Notes: generated by a model from the letters alone, not told the origin. 8,518 nucleotides of DNA from Clostridia bacterium (GCA_017631215.1 JAGBTR010000083.1:1-8518); one strand, 5' to 3'. Numbered from the stretch's first letter, positions 1 through 6,247 are shown. A program made the numbers and translations.

Positions 1-219
1 AACGGCGTGCGCTTCGATCAGGGTGATCCCGCTCTGCGTGCGACCGATATCACCTCGGCGCTTGTGAGCGGTGAGAACTGCATTCGCGTTGTCGTCGCGG
101 GAACGCTTAAAAACGCGGTATCGCTGGACTTTATCCGCCGCGCCGCGCCGCCCGACCGCCCAAGAGATCCGCAGGATCTGGGTATGTGGGGCGAGATCAG
201 CATTGAGCTATACGAATAA
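1..219 (+). CDS. C-terminal fragment of a probable glycoside-hydrolase-type protein (beta-sandwich end)
   Basis: The reading frame is open from the first base of the window (Asn-Gly-Val-Arg...) and stops at the TAA at 217-219, so only the last 72 residues are visible and the start lies outside. The visible part reads as a beta-sandwich. The segment TDITSALVSGENCIRVVVAGTLKN follows the pattern 'D-[IV]-T-x-x-L-x-x-G-E-N-x-[IL]-x-V', found in galactose-binding-like jelly-roll domains of GH2, GH106 and related sugar hydrolases. The end, DLGMWGEISIELYE, resembles the closing 'GL-x-G-x-[IV]' strand of such domains. No catalytic residue is visible, so family and substrate cannot be named. The assignment rests on one motif and on the carbohydrate genes nearby. 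The gene is followed after 13 bases by an intrinsic terminator, so it is the last gene of its transcript. Confidence 0.6.
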   Translation, partial: NGVRFDQGDPALRATDITSALVSGENCIRVVVAGTLKNAVSLDFIRRAAPPDRPRDPQDLGMWGEISIELYE

Positions 220-232
220 ACAGAAAGCACCC

Positions 233-262
233 AAAGCACCGTGGCAATTCGCGGTGCTTTTC
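233..262 (+). terminator. Intrinsic terminator of the left-edge gene
   Basis: A perfect 9-bp stem (AAAGCACCG at 233-241 with CGGTGCTTT at 252-260) encloses a 10-base loop. Its 3' arm runs into a short T-tract (258-261). It lies 13 bases after the TAA at 217-219 and separates the partial gene from the next operon. The U-tail is short, so termination may be incomplete. Confidence 0.75.
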
Positions 263-338
263 TGTGTACGGAAAACGGTACATCACTTCTGTTATACTGG
301 GGGAGTAAACCATCCATTACGACACACCTCATTTTTAT

Positions 339-367
339 TTCAAATTTTTTAGGAGATGTGTTATCAT
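339..367 (+). promoter_or_regulatory. Promoter of the 418-2325 operon (extended -10 type)
   Basis: A -35-like TTCAAA (339-344) and a TATCAT -10 (362-367) are spaced by exactly 17 bp, and an extended -10 TG dinucleotide sits at 359-360. Transcription would begin near 374, giving a leader of about 45 bases before the ATG at 418. A second -10-like element with a TG extension, TATACT at 293-298, lies further upstream but has no matching -35, so it is the weaker candidate. Confidence 0.55.
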
Positions 368-417
368 AGGATAACCGCGCCCCCATTTTACCATTTTTTA
401 TCAAAGGAGAACAGAAT

Positions 418-1053
418 ATGACCATTCACCGTCTTCAGATCTCGTCTGCCACCGCGCTGGACCTCGACGTCACGCTCACCGCTCCCGTTTGCTTGCTTTG
501 CGGTCGATATGCCGATCTTGTCCTTGACCTTGCCCGCGAGGTGATTGGTGACAATGGTGCCGTCAACGATCCCGATCGCATCGACGACGGCCATTTCATC
601 CTTCACCTCGACGCAGAGCTTGACGGCAAGGACTATCAGGTATGCTACATTCGAAACGCCGACTTTATGGGTGACAACCGCATCGCCGCCAATTTCAAAA
701 ACAACAGCCTGACATATTCCTTGCGCGACACCAAGCAATATCTCAACAAGTGCGCCCAGCGCAACACCGATGCCGACAACGTTTTTGACAAGAGCAAGCC
801 TGCCCACCGCGTCGATCTTTCCGTATGTGATGGATATCTTGCGGCGTTTGAGGATTTTCTCCGCCGACAAGAGCCCACGGACGACCGTCCGCTGTTCGTC
901 TACGACTTTTTTGAGCATTTGGATGGCTCCGCTGATCCCGAGATCTATCTTCAAAGACTCGCCACGCTCGGCAGACAGGTCTTTGTCTGCGTTTGCACCA
1001 AGGACCCGATTCAACTGCTGACGCAGGTCGGCGTGCAGACGATCAATCTCTAA
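418..1053 (+). CDS. Degenerate ABC/SMC/RecF-type ATPase-like protein
   Basis: This 211-residue protein is not a recognised named gene, but it has the layout of a small ABC/RecF-type ATPase. The N-terminus (3-45) has the 'hxxLxIxxxxxLxhxVxL...LLCG' strands that normally precede a P-loop, yet the Walker A is replaced by CGRYADLVLDL (28-38), with no GKS/T. LSVCD (134-138) sits where an LSGGQ signature would be. LFVYDFFEHLD (159-169) matches Walker B plus D-loop (hhhhD-E-P-x(3)-LD) but has Phe in place of the catalytic Glu. QVFVCVCTKD (187-196) sits where the H-loop His is expected. I infer a pseudo-ATPase, possibly a binding or scaffold protein. The ATG at 418 is set by AAAGGAGA (403-410) with about 8 bases of spacing. 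It is first in a transcript with the phosphatase fusion, whose ATG lies 23 bases beyond its TAA. The reading is motif-based and would need structural confirmation. Confidence 0.85.
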   Translation: MTIHRLQISSATALDLDVTLTAPVCLLCGRYADLVLDLAREVIGDNGAVNDPDRIDDGHFILHLDAELDGKDYQVCYIRNADFMGDNRIAANFKNNSLTYSLRDTKQYLNKCAQRNTDADNVFDKSKPAHRVDLSVCDGYLAAFEDFLRRQEPTDDRPLFVYDFFEHLDGSADPEIYLQRLATLGRQVFVCVCTKDPIQLLTQVGVQTINL

Positions 1054-1064
1054 CCCACCAGTAA

Positions 1065-1069
1065 GGAGG
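1065..1069 (+). promoter_or_regulatory. Ribosome binding site that fixes the start of the phosphatase fusion at 1077
   Basis: GGAGG within AAGGAGGA (1063-1070) directly abuts an in-frame ATG at 1071, which is too close to be used. The next in-frame ATG, at 1077, lies 7 bases after GGAGG, which is ideal spacing. The start is therefore 1077, giving MTFQYF... instead of MHMTFQ... Confidence 0.85.
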
Positions 1070-1076
1070 AATGCAT

Positions 1077-2120
1077 ATGACGTTTCAGTATTTTAATCCG
1101 CATCCGAAAGGAACCTCGACCGCTGTGGGCGACTGCGTCAAGCGAGCCATTGTTGTCACAACGGGGATGGACTACGCCAAGGTTCAGCGCGCATTGAATT
1201 CCTTCAAAAGGGTGACGGGGGCCAAGAATTACAATAGCGATCAAAATCCCAACCGCTACGTCGAGGACGTGTTGGAGGCACGACGCATCAGCGTTCCCAA
1301 GGGGATGCGTGCCGCAGAGTTTTGTGCACAGCACCCGCACGGTCGCTATATTCTCGATATGGAAGAACACTGGTCGTCTTGCGTGGAGGGCTGTATCTAC
1401 GATACGTGGGATACGAGCTGCGAGGTGGTGAACTTTGCGTATGAGATCGACACACAGCCCTATACGTTGCCCGATCTCAAAAACCAGGTCTTCCGCTACT
1501 GCTGTACCTCGGAAAAGGTTTCGGCTACCGAAAGTGTCATTCGCATTTATGACGGAAACGGCACGCACGTCGAGCACACCGTGCCGTCTGCGCTGGTCGC
1601 AGGCTACGTGTTGTGTCTGGAGCATCGAAATTATCCGCATATGGATCTCAACTGCACACGCAAAAGTCCACGCGTGGACATCTATTCGCGCCAGTCGGTC
1701 GAGGCGTTGATTCAGCAAGGCTTTCCCAAAGACACATCGGTCATCAGCTTCTACACGCCGATTGCCAAGCGTAAGAATGCCGAGCCGCGGGTGGATTACA
1801 GCGGCGTGTGCGACCGCGTGTTCTACGTCGGCGTCCCCGACATCGATCGAGAGATTCTTGGGGACTACGGCTACACCGAGGAGAGCTATCTTGACGAGGC
1901 GAATGCGCTGGCGGACTTCATTTATGATGCGTGGTCGAACGGGCGCGACGTCGTCTGCCAATGCGACTACGGTCAGAGCCGCTCTGCCGCTTGCGCCGCC
2001 GCCATCCTCGAGCATTTTGAGGGGCGCGGCATCGACGTCTTCTCGGACTACCGTTATTATCCCAATCAGCTCGTCTACCACAAGGTGATCGATGCGCTAC
2101 ACCGTCGATCGGCAAAATGA
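1077..2120 (+). CDS. Papain-like (cysteine-peptidase-type) domain fused to a tyrosine/dual-specificity phosphatase
   Basis: This is a 347-residue, apparently two-domain protein. Residues 1-125 resemble small papain-fold proteins common in phage and bacterial genomes. VGDCVKRAI places a candidate nucleophile at Cys20, GRYILDMEEHW places His98, and VEGCIYDTWD supplies Asp109/Asp112. Residues 126-200 form an unassigned linker domain with several cysteines (142, 143, 180, 193). Residues 200-347 form a protein phosphatase domain: CQCDYGQSRSA carries the HCX5R-type P-loop (Cys296, Arg302, then Ser303). VGVPDID (251-257) lies upstream where the general-acid Asp is expected. The P-loop is intact, so phosphatase activity is plausible; peptidase activity is inferred from motif spacing only. 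No signal peptide or membrane segment is visible, so it is probably cytoplasmic. It is co-transcribed with the pseudo-ATPase, and its last 29 bases overlap the next frame. Physiological substrates are unknown. Confidence 0.9.
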   Translation: MTFQYFNPHPKGTSTAVGDCVKRAIVVTTGMDYAKVQRALNSFKRVTGAKNYNSDQNPNRYVEDVLEARRISVPKGMRAAEFCAQHPHGRYILDMEEHWSSCVEGCIYDTWDTSCEVVNFAYEIDTQPYTLPDLKNQVFRYCCTSEKVSATESVIRIYDGNGTHVEHTVPSALVAGYVLCLEHRNYPHMDLNCTRKSPRVDIYSRQSVEALIQQGFPKDTSVISFYTPIAKRKNAEPRVDYSGVCDRVFYVGVPDIDREILGDYGYTEESYLDEANALADFIYDAWSNGRDVVCQCDYGQSRSAACAAAILEHFEGRGIDVFSDYRYYPNQLVYHKVIDALHRRSAK

Positions 2121-2325
2121 CGCCGCGCTCTCAACGCCCGCTCTTCGTCCGACCATAAAGAGCTTCATCACCATTCCCGGCACCGAGGTCGACCGCTATT
2201 ATGAGGACTTCCGTGTTGACCACCTTGTCGCCATCGGCATTGAGGGCAAGAATATCCCCTATCTGCGTGCCGTCTGCATCGACGAGCACGGCTATGAGGC
2301 TTGGTCACAGCCCATTGAGCTGTGA
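2092..2325 (+). CDS. Small 77-residue protein with a PHP-type C-terminal strand motif (possible remnant)
   Basis: The ATG at 2092 lies inside the end of the phosphatase gene in another frame (29-base overlap). It is preceded by AAGGTGA (2082-2088), a one-mismatch ribosome binding site only a few bases away, which suggests translational coupling. Residues 1-22 have no recognisable content. Residues 23-77 look like a small all-beta unit ending in YLRAVCIDEHGYEAWSQPIEL. This matches the '[FY]-[VL]-R-x-x-[VC]-x-D-x-x-G-x-x-A-[WY]-[ST]-x-P-I-x-[LI]' ending seen in many PHP-domain and related metal-dependent hydrolases. No metal-binding His cluster is present. It is therefore either a stand-alone binding module or the tail of a larger gene joined to the operon by deletion. 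The terminator begins 14 bases after its stop, so it sits inside the transcript. Confidence 0.6.
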   Translation: MRYTVDRQNDAALSTPALRPTIKSFITIPGTEVDRYYEDFRVDHLVAIGIEGKNIPYLRAVCIDEHGYEAWSQPIEL

Positions 2326-2339
2326 TAATATAAAGAACA

Positions 2340-2376
2340 GAGAGGAGACCGAACGGCTCCTCTCCACTTTTTTTGT
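2340..2376 (+). terminator. Intrinsic terminator of the 418-2325 operon
   Basis: An 8-bp stem (GAGAGGAG at 2340-2347 with CTCCTCTC at 2357-2364) can be extended by CC/GG after a bulged A. It is followed by a strong T-tract (2368-2374, then more T after one G). It begins 14 bases after the TGA at 2323-2325. The opposite arm is only AT-rich, so function on the minus strand is doubtful. Confidence 0.9.
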
Positions 2377-2411
2377 TTTATTCTTATAACTCAATTTTGA
2401 CCTCGCCCGCC

Positions 2412-2429
2412 GCGACGGTCCGCCGTCGC
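2412..2429. other. GC-rich perfect hairpin downstream of the XRE-PfkB gene
   Basis: A perfect 7-bp inverted repeat (GCGACGG at 2412-2418 and CCGTCGC at 2423-2429) has a 4-base loop. It lies 33 bases past the stop of the minus-strand kinase gene and about 35 bases past the plus-strand operon terminator. No T-tract follows it directly on either strand, so it is not a typical intrinsic terminator. It could stabilise a 3' end, pause polymerase, or be a copy of a dispersed palindromic element. Apart from this hairpin and the terminator, I see nothing between the convergent genes (2326-2461). Confidence 0.5.
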
Positions 2430-2461
2430 CCTTGGGCTTCTTGTCAGCAAAGGAGTGGACC

Positions 2462-3673
2462 TTATTCCATTCTACCGTACTTCTCCGCGATCTGTAGAAT
2501 CTCGTGCTTGGGGCGCATACCGTCGACCGAGTTGGCGGCAAACAGATTGCACGCGGCGGCAGCGCTGGCAAATTCCAGCAGCTGCTGGTCGGTGTAGTTG
2601 TTGTAAAGACTGTAAAGACAGCCCGCGCAGAAGGCATCTCCCGCGCCGACGCTACCCTTGATCTGCTCGCGCGGAATGTCAAGAGATGCGACCTCGGTCA
2701 GATTCTTGTCGGTGTCCATCGCAAAGCATCTCTCCTTGCAGTGGATAAGCACGCGATCGTGGACGCCCGCGTCGATGGCCATCTCCATTGCGGCGATGAG
2801 ATTCTCGCGGATGAGCGTGCCGTCCTCGCGGCGGGCAGGCAGATTCCAGATGGCGCAGCACTCGATGTCGTTGATGATGACGTAATTGCAATATTTCAGC
2901 ACGGGGATGAGCTTTTTGCCGTAGTCCTCGCTTCGCGAGTGGCTGACCATATCGATCGAGGTCTTGATGCCCACCTTTTGCACGTTGTGCAGAAAGCGCG
3001 CCATCACGGTGCCGTATTCCTTGTCGTCGGCGTCGAAGCGATCAAGCAGCATAATGTAGCCGATGTGAAGGATGTCGCAGTTGAGCGAGGTGATGTCGAT
3101 ATCGTCAATGCCAAACTCGGCGTTGGCGCCCTTCTGATGGAAAAAGGTGCGGTCGCCCGAGGGGATGCTCATAACGTCGCAAAATCCCGTCGGCGTGTTG
3201 TAGGAAAAGGAGACCTTGCTGACGTTGATACCGTTCTGTTGCAGGTGCGACAGAATAAAGCGGCCGTTTTCGTCCGTACCGACCTTGCCGATGACGCTCA
3301 AGGGGACGGTCGGGTCGATCTTGGCAAGATCAATGGCCGTGTTGGGCGCACAGCCACCGACGGCATACGACATATCCGAGACGTAGGACAGACGTCCGCA
3401 CTTGGGATACTCTGCAATGCTCTTGACGATATCAAGCAGCATATTGCCCGCGACCGTAATGCCGCGCTTCTCGCCCAGCATCAGATAGTCGATGGACACG
3501 CCGAACAGCTCGGCAAGACGGGGAAAAATGGTGATATCGGGAAAGCCCTGACCGTTCTCCCAGCGGCTGACCGCCTTGTCGGTGACGGCGAGCTGCTTGG
3601 CGAGTGCGCTCTGCGTCATACCGTTCTTTTTTCGCAGCTTGGTGATGATGGTGCCTATGCTTTTGGAGTCCAT
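2462..3673 (-). CDS. XRE-type transcriptional regulator fused to a PfkB-family sugar kinase
   Basis: This 403-residue protein has two clear domains. Residues 1-66 are a Cro/C1 (XRE) helix-turn-helix: LRKKNGMTQSALAKQLAVTD, then KAVSRWENGQGFPD and LAELFGVSIDYLMLG. Residues 70-400 are a ribokinase/PfkB fold: the GGCAPNTAIDLAKI glycine signature (106-119), GKVGTDENG (129-137), the N-x-x-E metal/phosphate motif NDIE (268-271), and the catalytic anion-hole loop SVGAGDAF with base Asp346. The kinase motifs look intact, so ATP-dependent phosphorylation of a sugar or nucleoside is expected; the substrate is unknown. The fusion suggests a kinase that also binds DNA, perhaps reporting substrate to its own promoter. 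The ATG at 3673 is supported by AGGAGG with 6 bases of spacing. It has its own promoter (3706-3734), separate from the upstream glycosidase gene. A stand-alone HTH kinase acting only as a regulator is an alternative. Confidence 0.95.
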   Translation of the reverse strand: MDSKSIGTIITKLRKKNGMTQSALAKQLAVTDKAVSRWENGQGFPDITIFPRLAELFGVSIDYLMLGEKRGITVAGNMLLDIVKSIAEYPKCGRLSYVSDMSYAVGGCAPNTAIDLAKIDPTVPLSVIGKVGTDENGRFILSHLQQNGINVSKVSFSYNTPTGFCDVMSIPSGDRTFFHQKGANAEFGIDDIDITSLNCDILHIGYIMLLDRFDADDKEYGTVMARFLHNVQKVGIKTSIDMVSHSRSEDYGKKLIPVLKYCNYVIINDIECCAIWNLPARREDGTLIRENLIAAMEMAIDAGVHDRVLIHCKERCFAMDTDKNLTEVASLDIPREQIKGSVGAGDAFCAGCLYSLYNNYTDQQLLEFASAAAACNLFAANSVDGMRPKHEILQIAEKYGRME

Positions 3674-3705
3674 AGAGAACCTCCTTTTGTTTTTGATCTG
3701 ACATA

Positions 3706-3734
3706 ATCATACCACACTTTTTGTTGATTGTAAA
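3706..3734 (-). promoter_or_regulatory. Promoter of the XRE-PfkB gene
   Basis: On the minus strand, TTTACA (3729-3734) and TATGAT (3706-3711) are separated by exactly 17 bp. Each hexamer differs from consensus by one base. The -10 ends 32 bases before the ATG, so the leader is short. The encoded HTH domain makes autoregulation plausible, but I see no clear operator palindrome here. Confidence 0.75.
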
Positions 3735-3805
3735 CCCCAAAACGCGAGAATTTGACAATTTTCGGTCATCAAAATACACCCACTTTCAAGTGCGCGTAGA
3801 GTTTT

Positions 3806-3845
3806 CGCAAATGAAAAGACAGCCTGCATTGATTGGCAGACTGTC
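3806..3845 (-). terminator. Probable intrinsic terminator behind the GH2 gene
   Basis: Read on the minus strand, GACAG-T-CTGC (3845-3836) pairs with GCAG-G-CTGTC (3827-3818). This gives a 10-position stem with one internal mismatch and an 8-base loop, followed by TTTTCATTT (3817-3809). It is the second hairpin met after the glycosidase stop and lies before the kinase promoter, so it would insulate the two genes. Confidence 0.6.
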
Positions 3846-3861
3846 CCTCTATTTGATAAAG

Positions 3862-3916
3862 CTTTTGAAAAAGGGAGCGCGAGGGAAAAACTTTTTTCAA
3901 AAAGTTTTTCCCTCGC
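3862..3916. repeat. Long perfect inverted repeat with an alternative fold, 3' of the GH2 gene
   Basis: The arms 3879-3896 (GCGAGGGAAAAACTTTTT) and 3899-3916 are perfect 18-base complements with only 2 bases between them. The neighbouring segment 3863-3872 (TTTTGAAAAA) can instead pair with 3893-3902, so two mutually exclusive hairpins are possible. It starts 16 bases past the glycosidase TGA. It could act as a terminator or mRNA-stabilising element, and its form resembles dispersed intergenic palindromes seen in Clostridia; no second copy is in this window. Confidence 0.75.
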
Positions 3917-3931
3917 ATTCTTATCCTAAAA

Positions 3932-6190
3932 TCACTTCAAGAAATCCGAGAAGTCATCGTTGGCGCCGTCGACGGCTACGATGGTGGGATCCTTGGCGAC
4001 GGTGTTATGCACCAGCGCGTAGGAAGAATTCCACTCGGGATGCTCGGCACACTCCAGCGTGATGGTGAAGCGCTCGGGAAGCTCGGCGGGAACGGTGAAG
4101 GTAAATCCACCGAACTTGCCGTTCTTGCGAGCGGCGACCGCCTCGGTCGCGACGTCCGCCAGCTTGGTCTTGGTGTCACCGCTGACCAGATATACCTCGG
4201 CACTTGTGGCAGGAGCCTCGTCGGCGTTGTCGTTGAGCACCCACAGCGTGCCGTTCATCTTCTCACCCGTGAGGAAGCGGTTGTGCGGCAGCTCAAGCGA
4301 GAGAATGGTGGGACGCAGAGCCTCACCGACCGCCGTCAGCGCGCTCTTGGGCTCGGCAGGCCAGTTGACCAGGCTGTTGCCCGCGGCGCAAGGCCAGGGC
4401 TCGTTGAAGTCCCAGTTGACCGCCATCGCACACAGCGGAGCCTGACGGCGCATCTCCTCGAACATCGTCTTGTAGCACATATCCTGCAGATAGATGCTCT
4501 TGTCGATCAGATCGTCCACGCTCTCGTGACCGCCGAAGAAGTGAGCCACGTCGGGAATACCCAGCCAGCAAGACTCGTTCCAAGCCTTGAAGGCGTGGTG
4601 CTCGCGCCAGATATCGTTGGCCTCGTTGCAATCGGCGTAGTTCTCCTCGTCCATAATGTACTTGAGAATGTAGTCCTTGCGCGAGCCGCCGTTACAGCCG
4701 AACTCGGTGTAGGCCGTGCTCTTGCAGGCCTTGAGGTCGCAGATGAACTCGTGACCGTGCGAGAAGTCGCCCGCGCGGCGCTCGGCGTCGGGGAAGACGA
4801 CCTTGATGTAAGAGCCGTGCGAGACACCGTGCAAGGGAGAGGTCATATTGAAGGGCGTGAAGCGGTCGTGCTCGTAGCAGACCTTGTCGAGCAGACGGAG
4901 CGCGTGCGACTGGACGGTCAGACCCGACCAAGAGTTGAACAGCTCGTTACCGCCGCACCAGAAGGCGAGCGAGGGGTGGGTGCGCAGTCTCTTGACGATG
5001 CTGGTCGCCTCCTGACGGAGCACGTCCAGATAAGCGTCATCGTCGGGGTACAGGTTGCAGGACAGCATAAACTCCTGCCAGATCATAATACCCAGCTCGT
5101 CACACTTGTCATAGAAATATTCGTGATTGATGTACTGACCGCCCCACATACGGAAGATGTTCATATTGTTGTCATAGGCAAGCTGGATCAGCTCATCGTA
5201 GCGCTCGGGCGTGGCAAGGCTGGGGAAGATCTCGGTGTTGACCCAGTTGGAGCCCTTGGCGAACACCTTGACACCGTTGATCTCCAGCTGCATCGGGGCG
5301 CAGATGGGACCCTTGGGGAAGGCCGACTCAAAGATGCGCGCACCCTCGTTGAGGATGAGCTTGGTGCGGCGGAAGCCGATCTTGCGCTCTGCGACCTCGG
5401 CACCGACCACACGCAGCGTGTAGCGCGGCTGTGCGCCGTAGCAGCGAGGATACCACAGCTCGGGCTGATCGAGCGTCAGCGTGAAGTCGACCGTCTCGCC
5501 GTCCTTACCGCTCTTGGTCTGGCAAGCGACCACATCACCTGCGGGAGAGACGAGCTCTGCCGTCAGAGCACCGTCGCCGTACAGCTTGACGCAAGCATCC
5601 ACGGTGACCGACTTGAGATCGTTCGAGAGACGGTAAGAAGCCTCCAGCTCACGCGGCGTGCCTGCGGGGACGATGTCCAGATGTGCCTTCTCCCAGATAC
5701 CCGAGGGAACGAGACGGGGATGCCAGTCCCAAGCATACGAGGAGGGGGGCTTGCAGCAAGCGGATGCCTGCGAGCGGTTCTGGGGCGCGGCAAAGCGCTT
5801 GGGAATGGGATATACGGTCACGCGCAGAGCGGTCTTTTTGCCCGCATAAGCCGTTACGTCGAGAACGACGGGCGTGAAGATGCCCTCGCCCTCACAGACG
5901 CACTTGCCGTCCAGCGCGATCTCATAGCGATAGTCGATACCGTCAAAGCAGAGAAGGGCGGTCTCGCCTTCACCTGCGGTGAATTCGAGCACAGTGTCAT
6001 AGAAGAAGAACTCGTTCTCCATCCAATCGAACTGCTTGAAGTTCAGCCCATAGTAGTAGGGCGCGTAGTTCTTGGCGGCAGCGTAGTCGAGCTGCACCGC
6101 ACCGGGCACGGTCGCCTTGACGCTCTCGAGCGGCGTGCCGTTCTTTTCGGATGCGTGAGACAGCATCCAATCAAAGGTCATCGTTTTCAT
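3932..6190 (-). CDS. Glycoside hydrolase family 2, beta-mannosidase-type
   Basis: This 752-residue retaining glycosidase is predicted to release beta-linked mannose (or a similar sugar) from the non-reducing end of oligosaccharides. No signal peptide is visible, so it probably acts in the cytoplasm on imported substrates. The N-terminal sugar-binding jelly roll (about 1-175) contains the beta-mannosidase-like SSYAWDWHPRLVPSGIW (150-166). An immunoglobulin-like domain follows (about 176-275). The TIM barrel (about 300-620) shows NIFRMWGG (344-351), acid/base Glu416 in WCGGNE, and nucleophile Glu496 in TEFG. A beta-sandwich C-terminus completes it. Typical bacterial beta-mannosidases are somewhat longer (around 800 or more), and the usual WDWGP is WDWHP here, so specificity could differ. 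The ATG at 6190 has AAAGGA 6 bases upstream and a promoter with consensus -35 (6248-6276). Distinction from other GH2 activities rests on the WDW and NE motifs. Confidence 0.93.
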   Translation of the reverse strand: MKTMTFDWMLSHASEKNGTPLESVKATVPGAVQLDYAAAKNYAPYYYGLNFKQFDWMENEFFFYDTVLEFTAGEGETALLCFDGIDYRYEIALDGKCVCEGEGIFTPVVLDVTAYAGKKTALRVTVYPIPKRFAAPQNRSQASACCKPPSSYAWDWHPRLVPSGIWEKAHLDIVPAGTPRELEASYRLSNDLKSVTVDACVKLYGDGALTAELVSPAGDVVACQTKSGKDGETVDFTLTLDQPELWYPRCYGAQPRYTLRVVGAEVAERKIGFRRTKLILNEGARIFESAFPKGPICAPMQLEINGVKVFAKGSNWVNTEIFPSLATPERYDELIQLAYDNNMNIFRMWGGQYINHEYFYDKCDELGIMIWQEFMLSCNLYPDDDAYLDVLRQEATSIVKRLRTHPSLAFWCGGNELFNSWSGLTVQSHALRLLDKVCYEHDRFTPFNMTSPLHGVSHGSYIKVVFPDAERRAGDFSHGHEFICDLKACKSTAYTEFGCNGGSRKDYILKYIMDEENYADCNEANDIWREHHAFKAWNESCWLGIPDVAHFFGGHESVDDLIDKSIYLQDMCYKTMFEEMRRQAPLCAMAVNWDFNEPWPCAAGNSLVNWPAEPKSALTAVGEALRPTILSLELPHNRFLTGEKMNGTLWVLNDNADEAPATSAEVYLVSGDTKTKLADVATEAVAARKNGKFGGFTFTVPAELPERFTITLECAEHPEWNSSYALVHNTVAKDPTIVAVDGANDDFSDFLK

Positions 6191-6247
6191 ATTGTGTCCT
6201 TTCTCACGCGGACAACACCTGTGCCACGTGATGCTTTGTTTGAGAAT

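Noticed and set aside
388..1014. A 208-codon open frame on the minus strand opposite the degenerate ATPase gene
   Set aside because: Mirror-phase shadow with low-complexity Val/Ala/Gly composition and no ribosome binding site; the plus-strand gene has both promoter and ribosome binding site.
1071..1073. ATG at 1071 as the start of the phosphatase fusion
   Set aside because: It directly touches the GGAGGA sequence, leaving no spacer. The in-frame ATG at 1077 has ideal 7-base spacing.
1050..2081. A 343-codon open frame on the minus strand opposite the phosphatase fusion
   Set aside because: Mirror-phase shadow. The plus strand has the CX5R motif and an ideal ribosome binding site.
2504..3706. 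A 400-codon open frame on the plus strand opposite the XRE-PfkB gene
   Set aside because: Mirror-phase shadow. The minus-strand frame has clear HTH and PfkB motifs, AGGAGG and a promoter.
3752..3780. Plus-strand promoter starting with TTGACA at 3752-3757
   Set aside because: No acceptable -10 lies 16-18 bp downstream, and no plus-strand gene follows.
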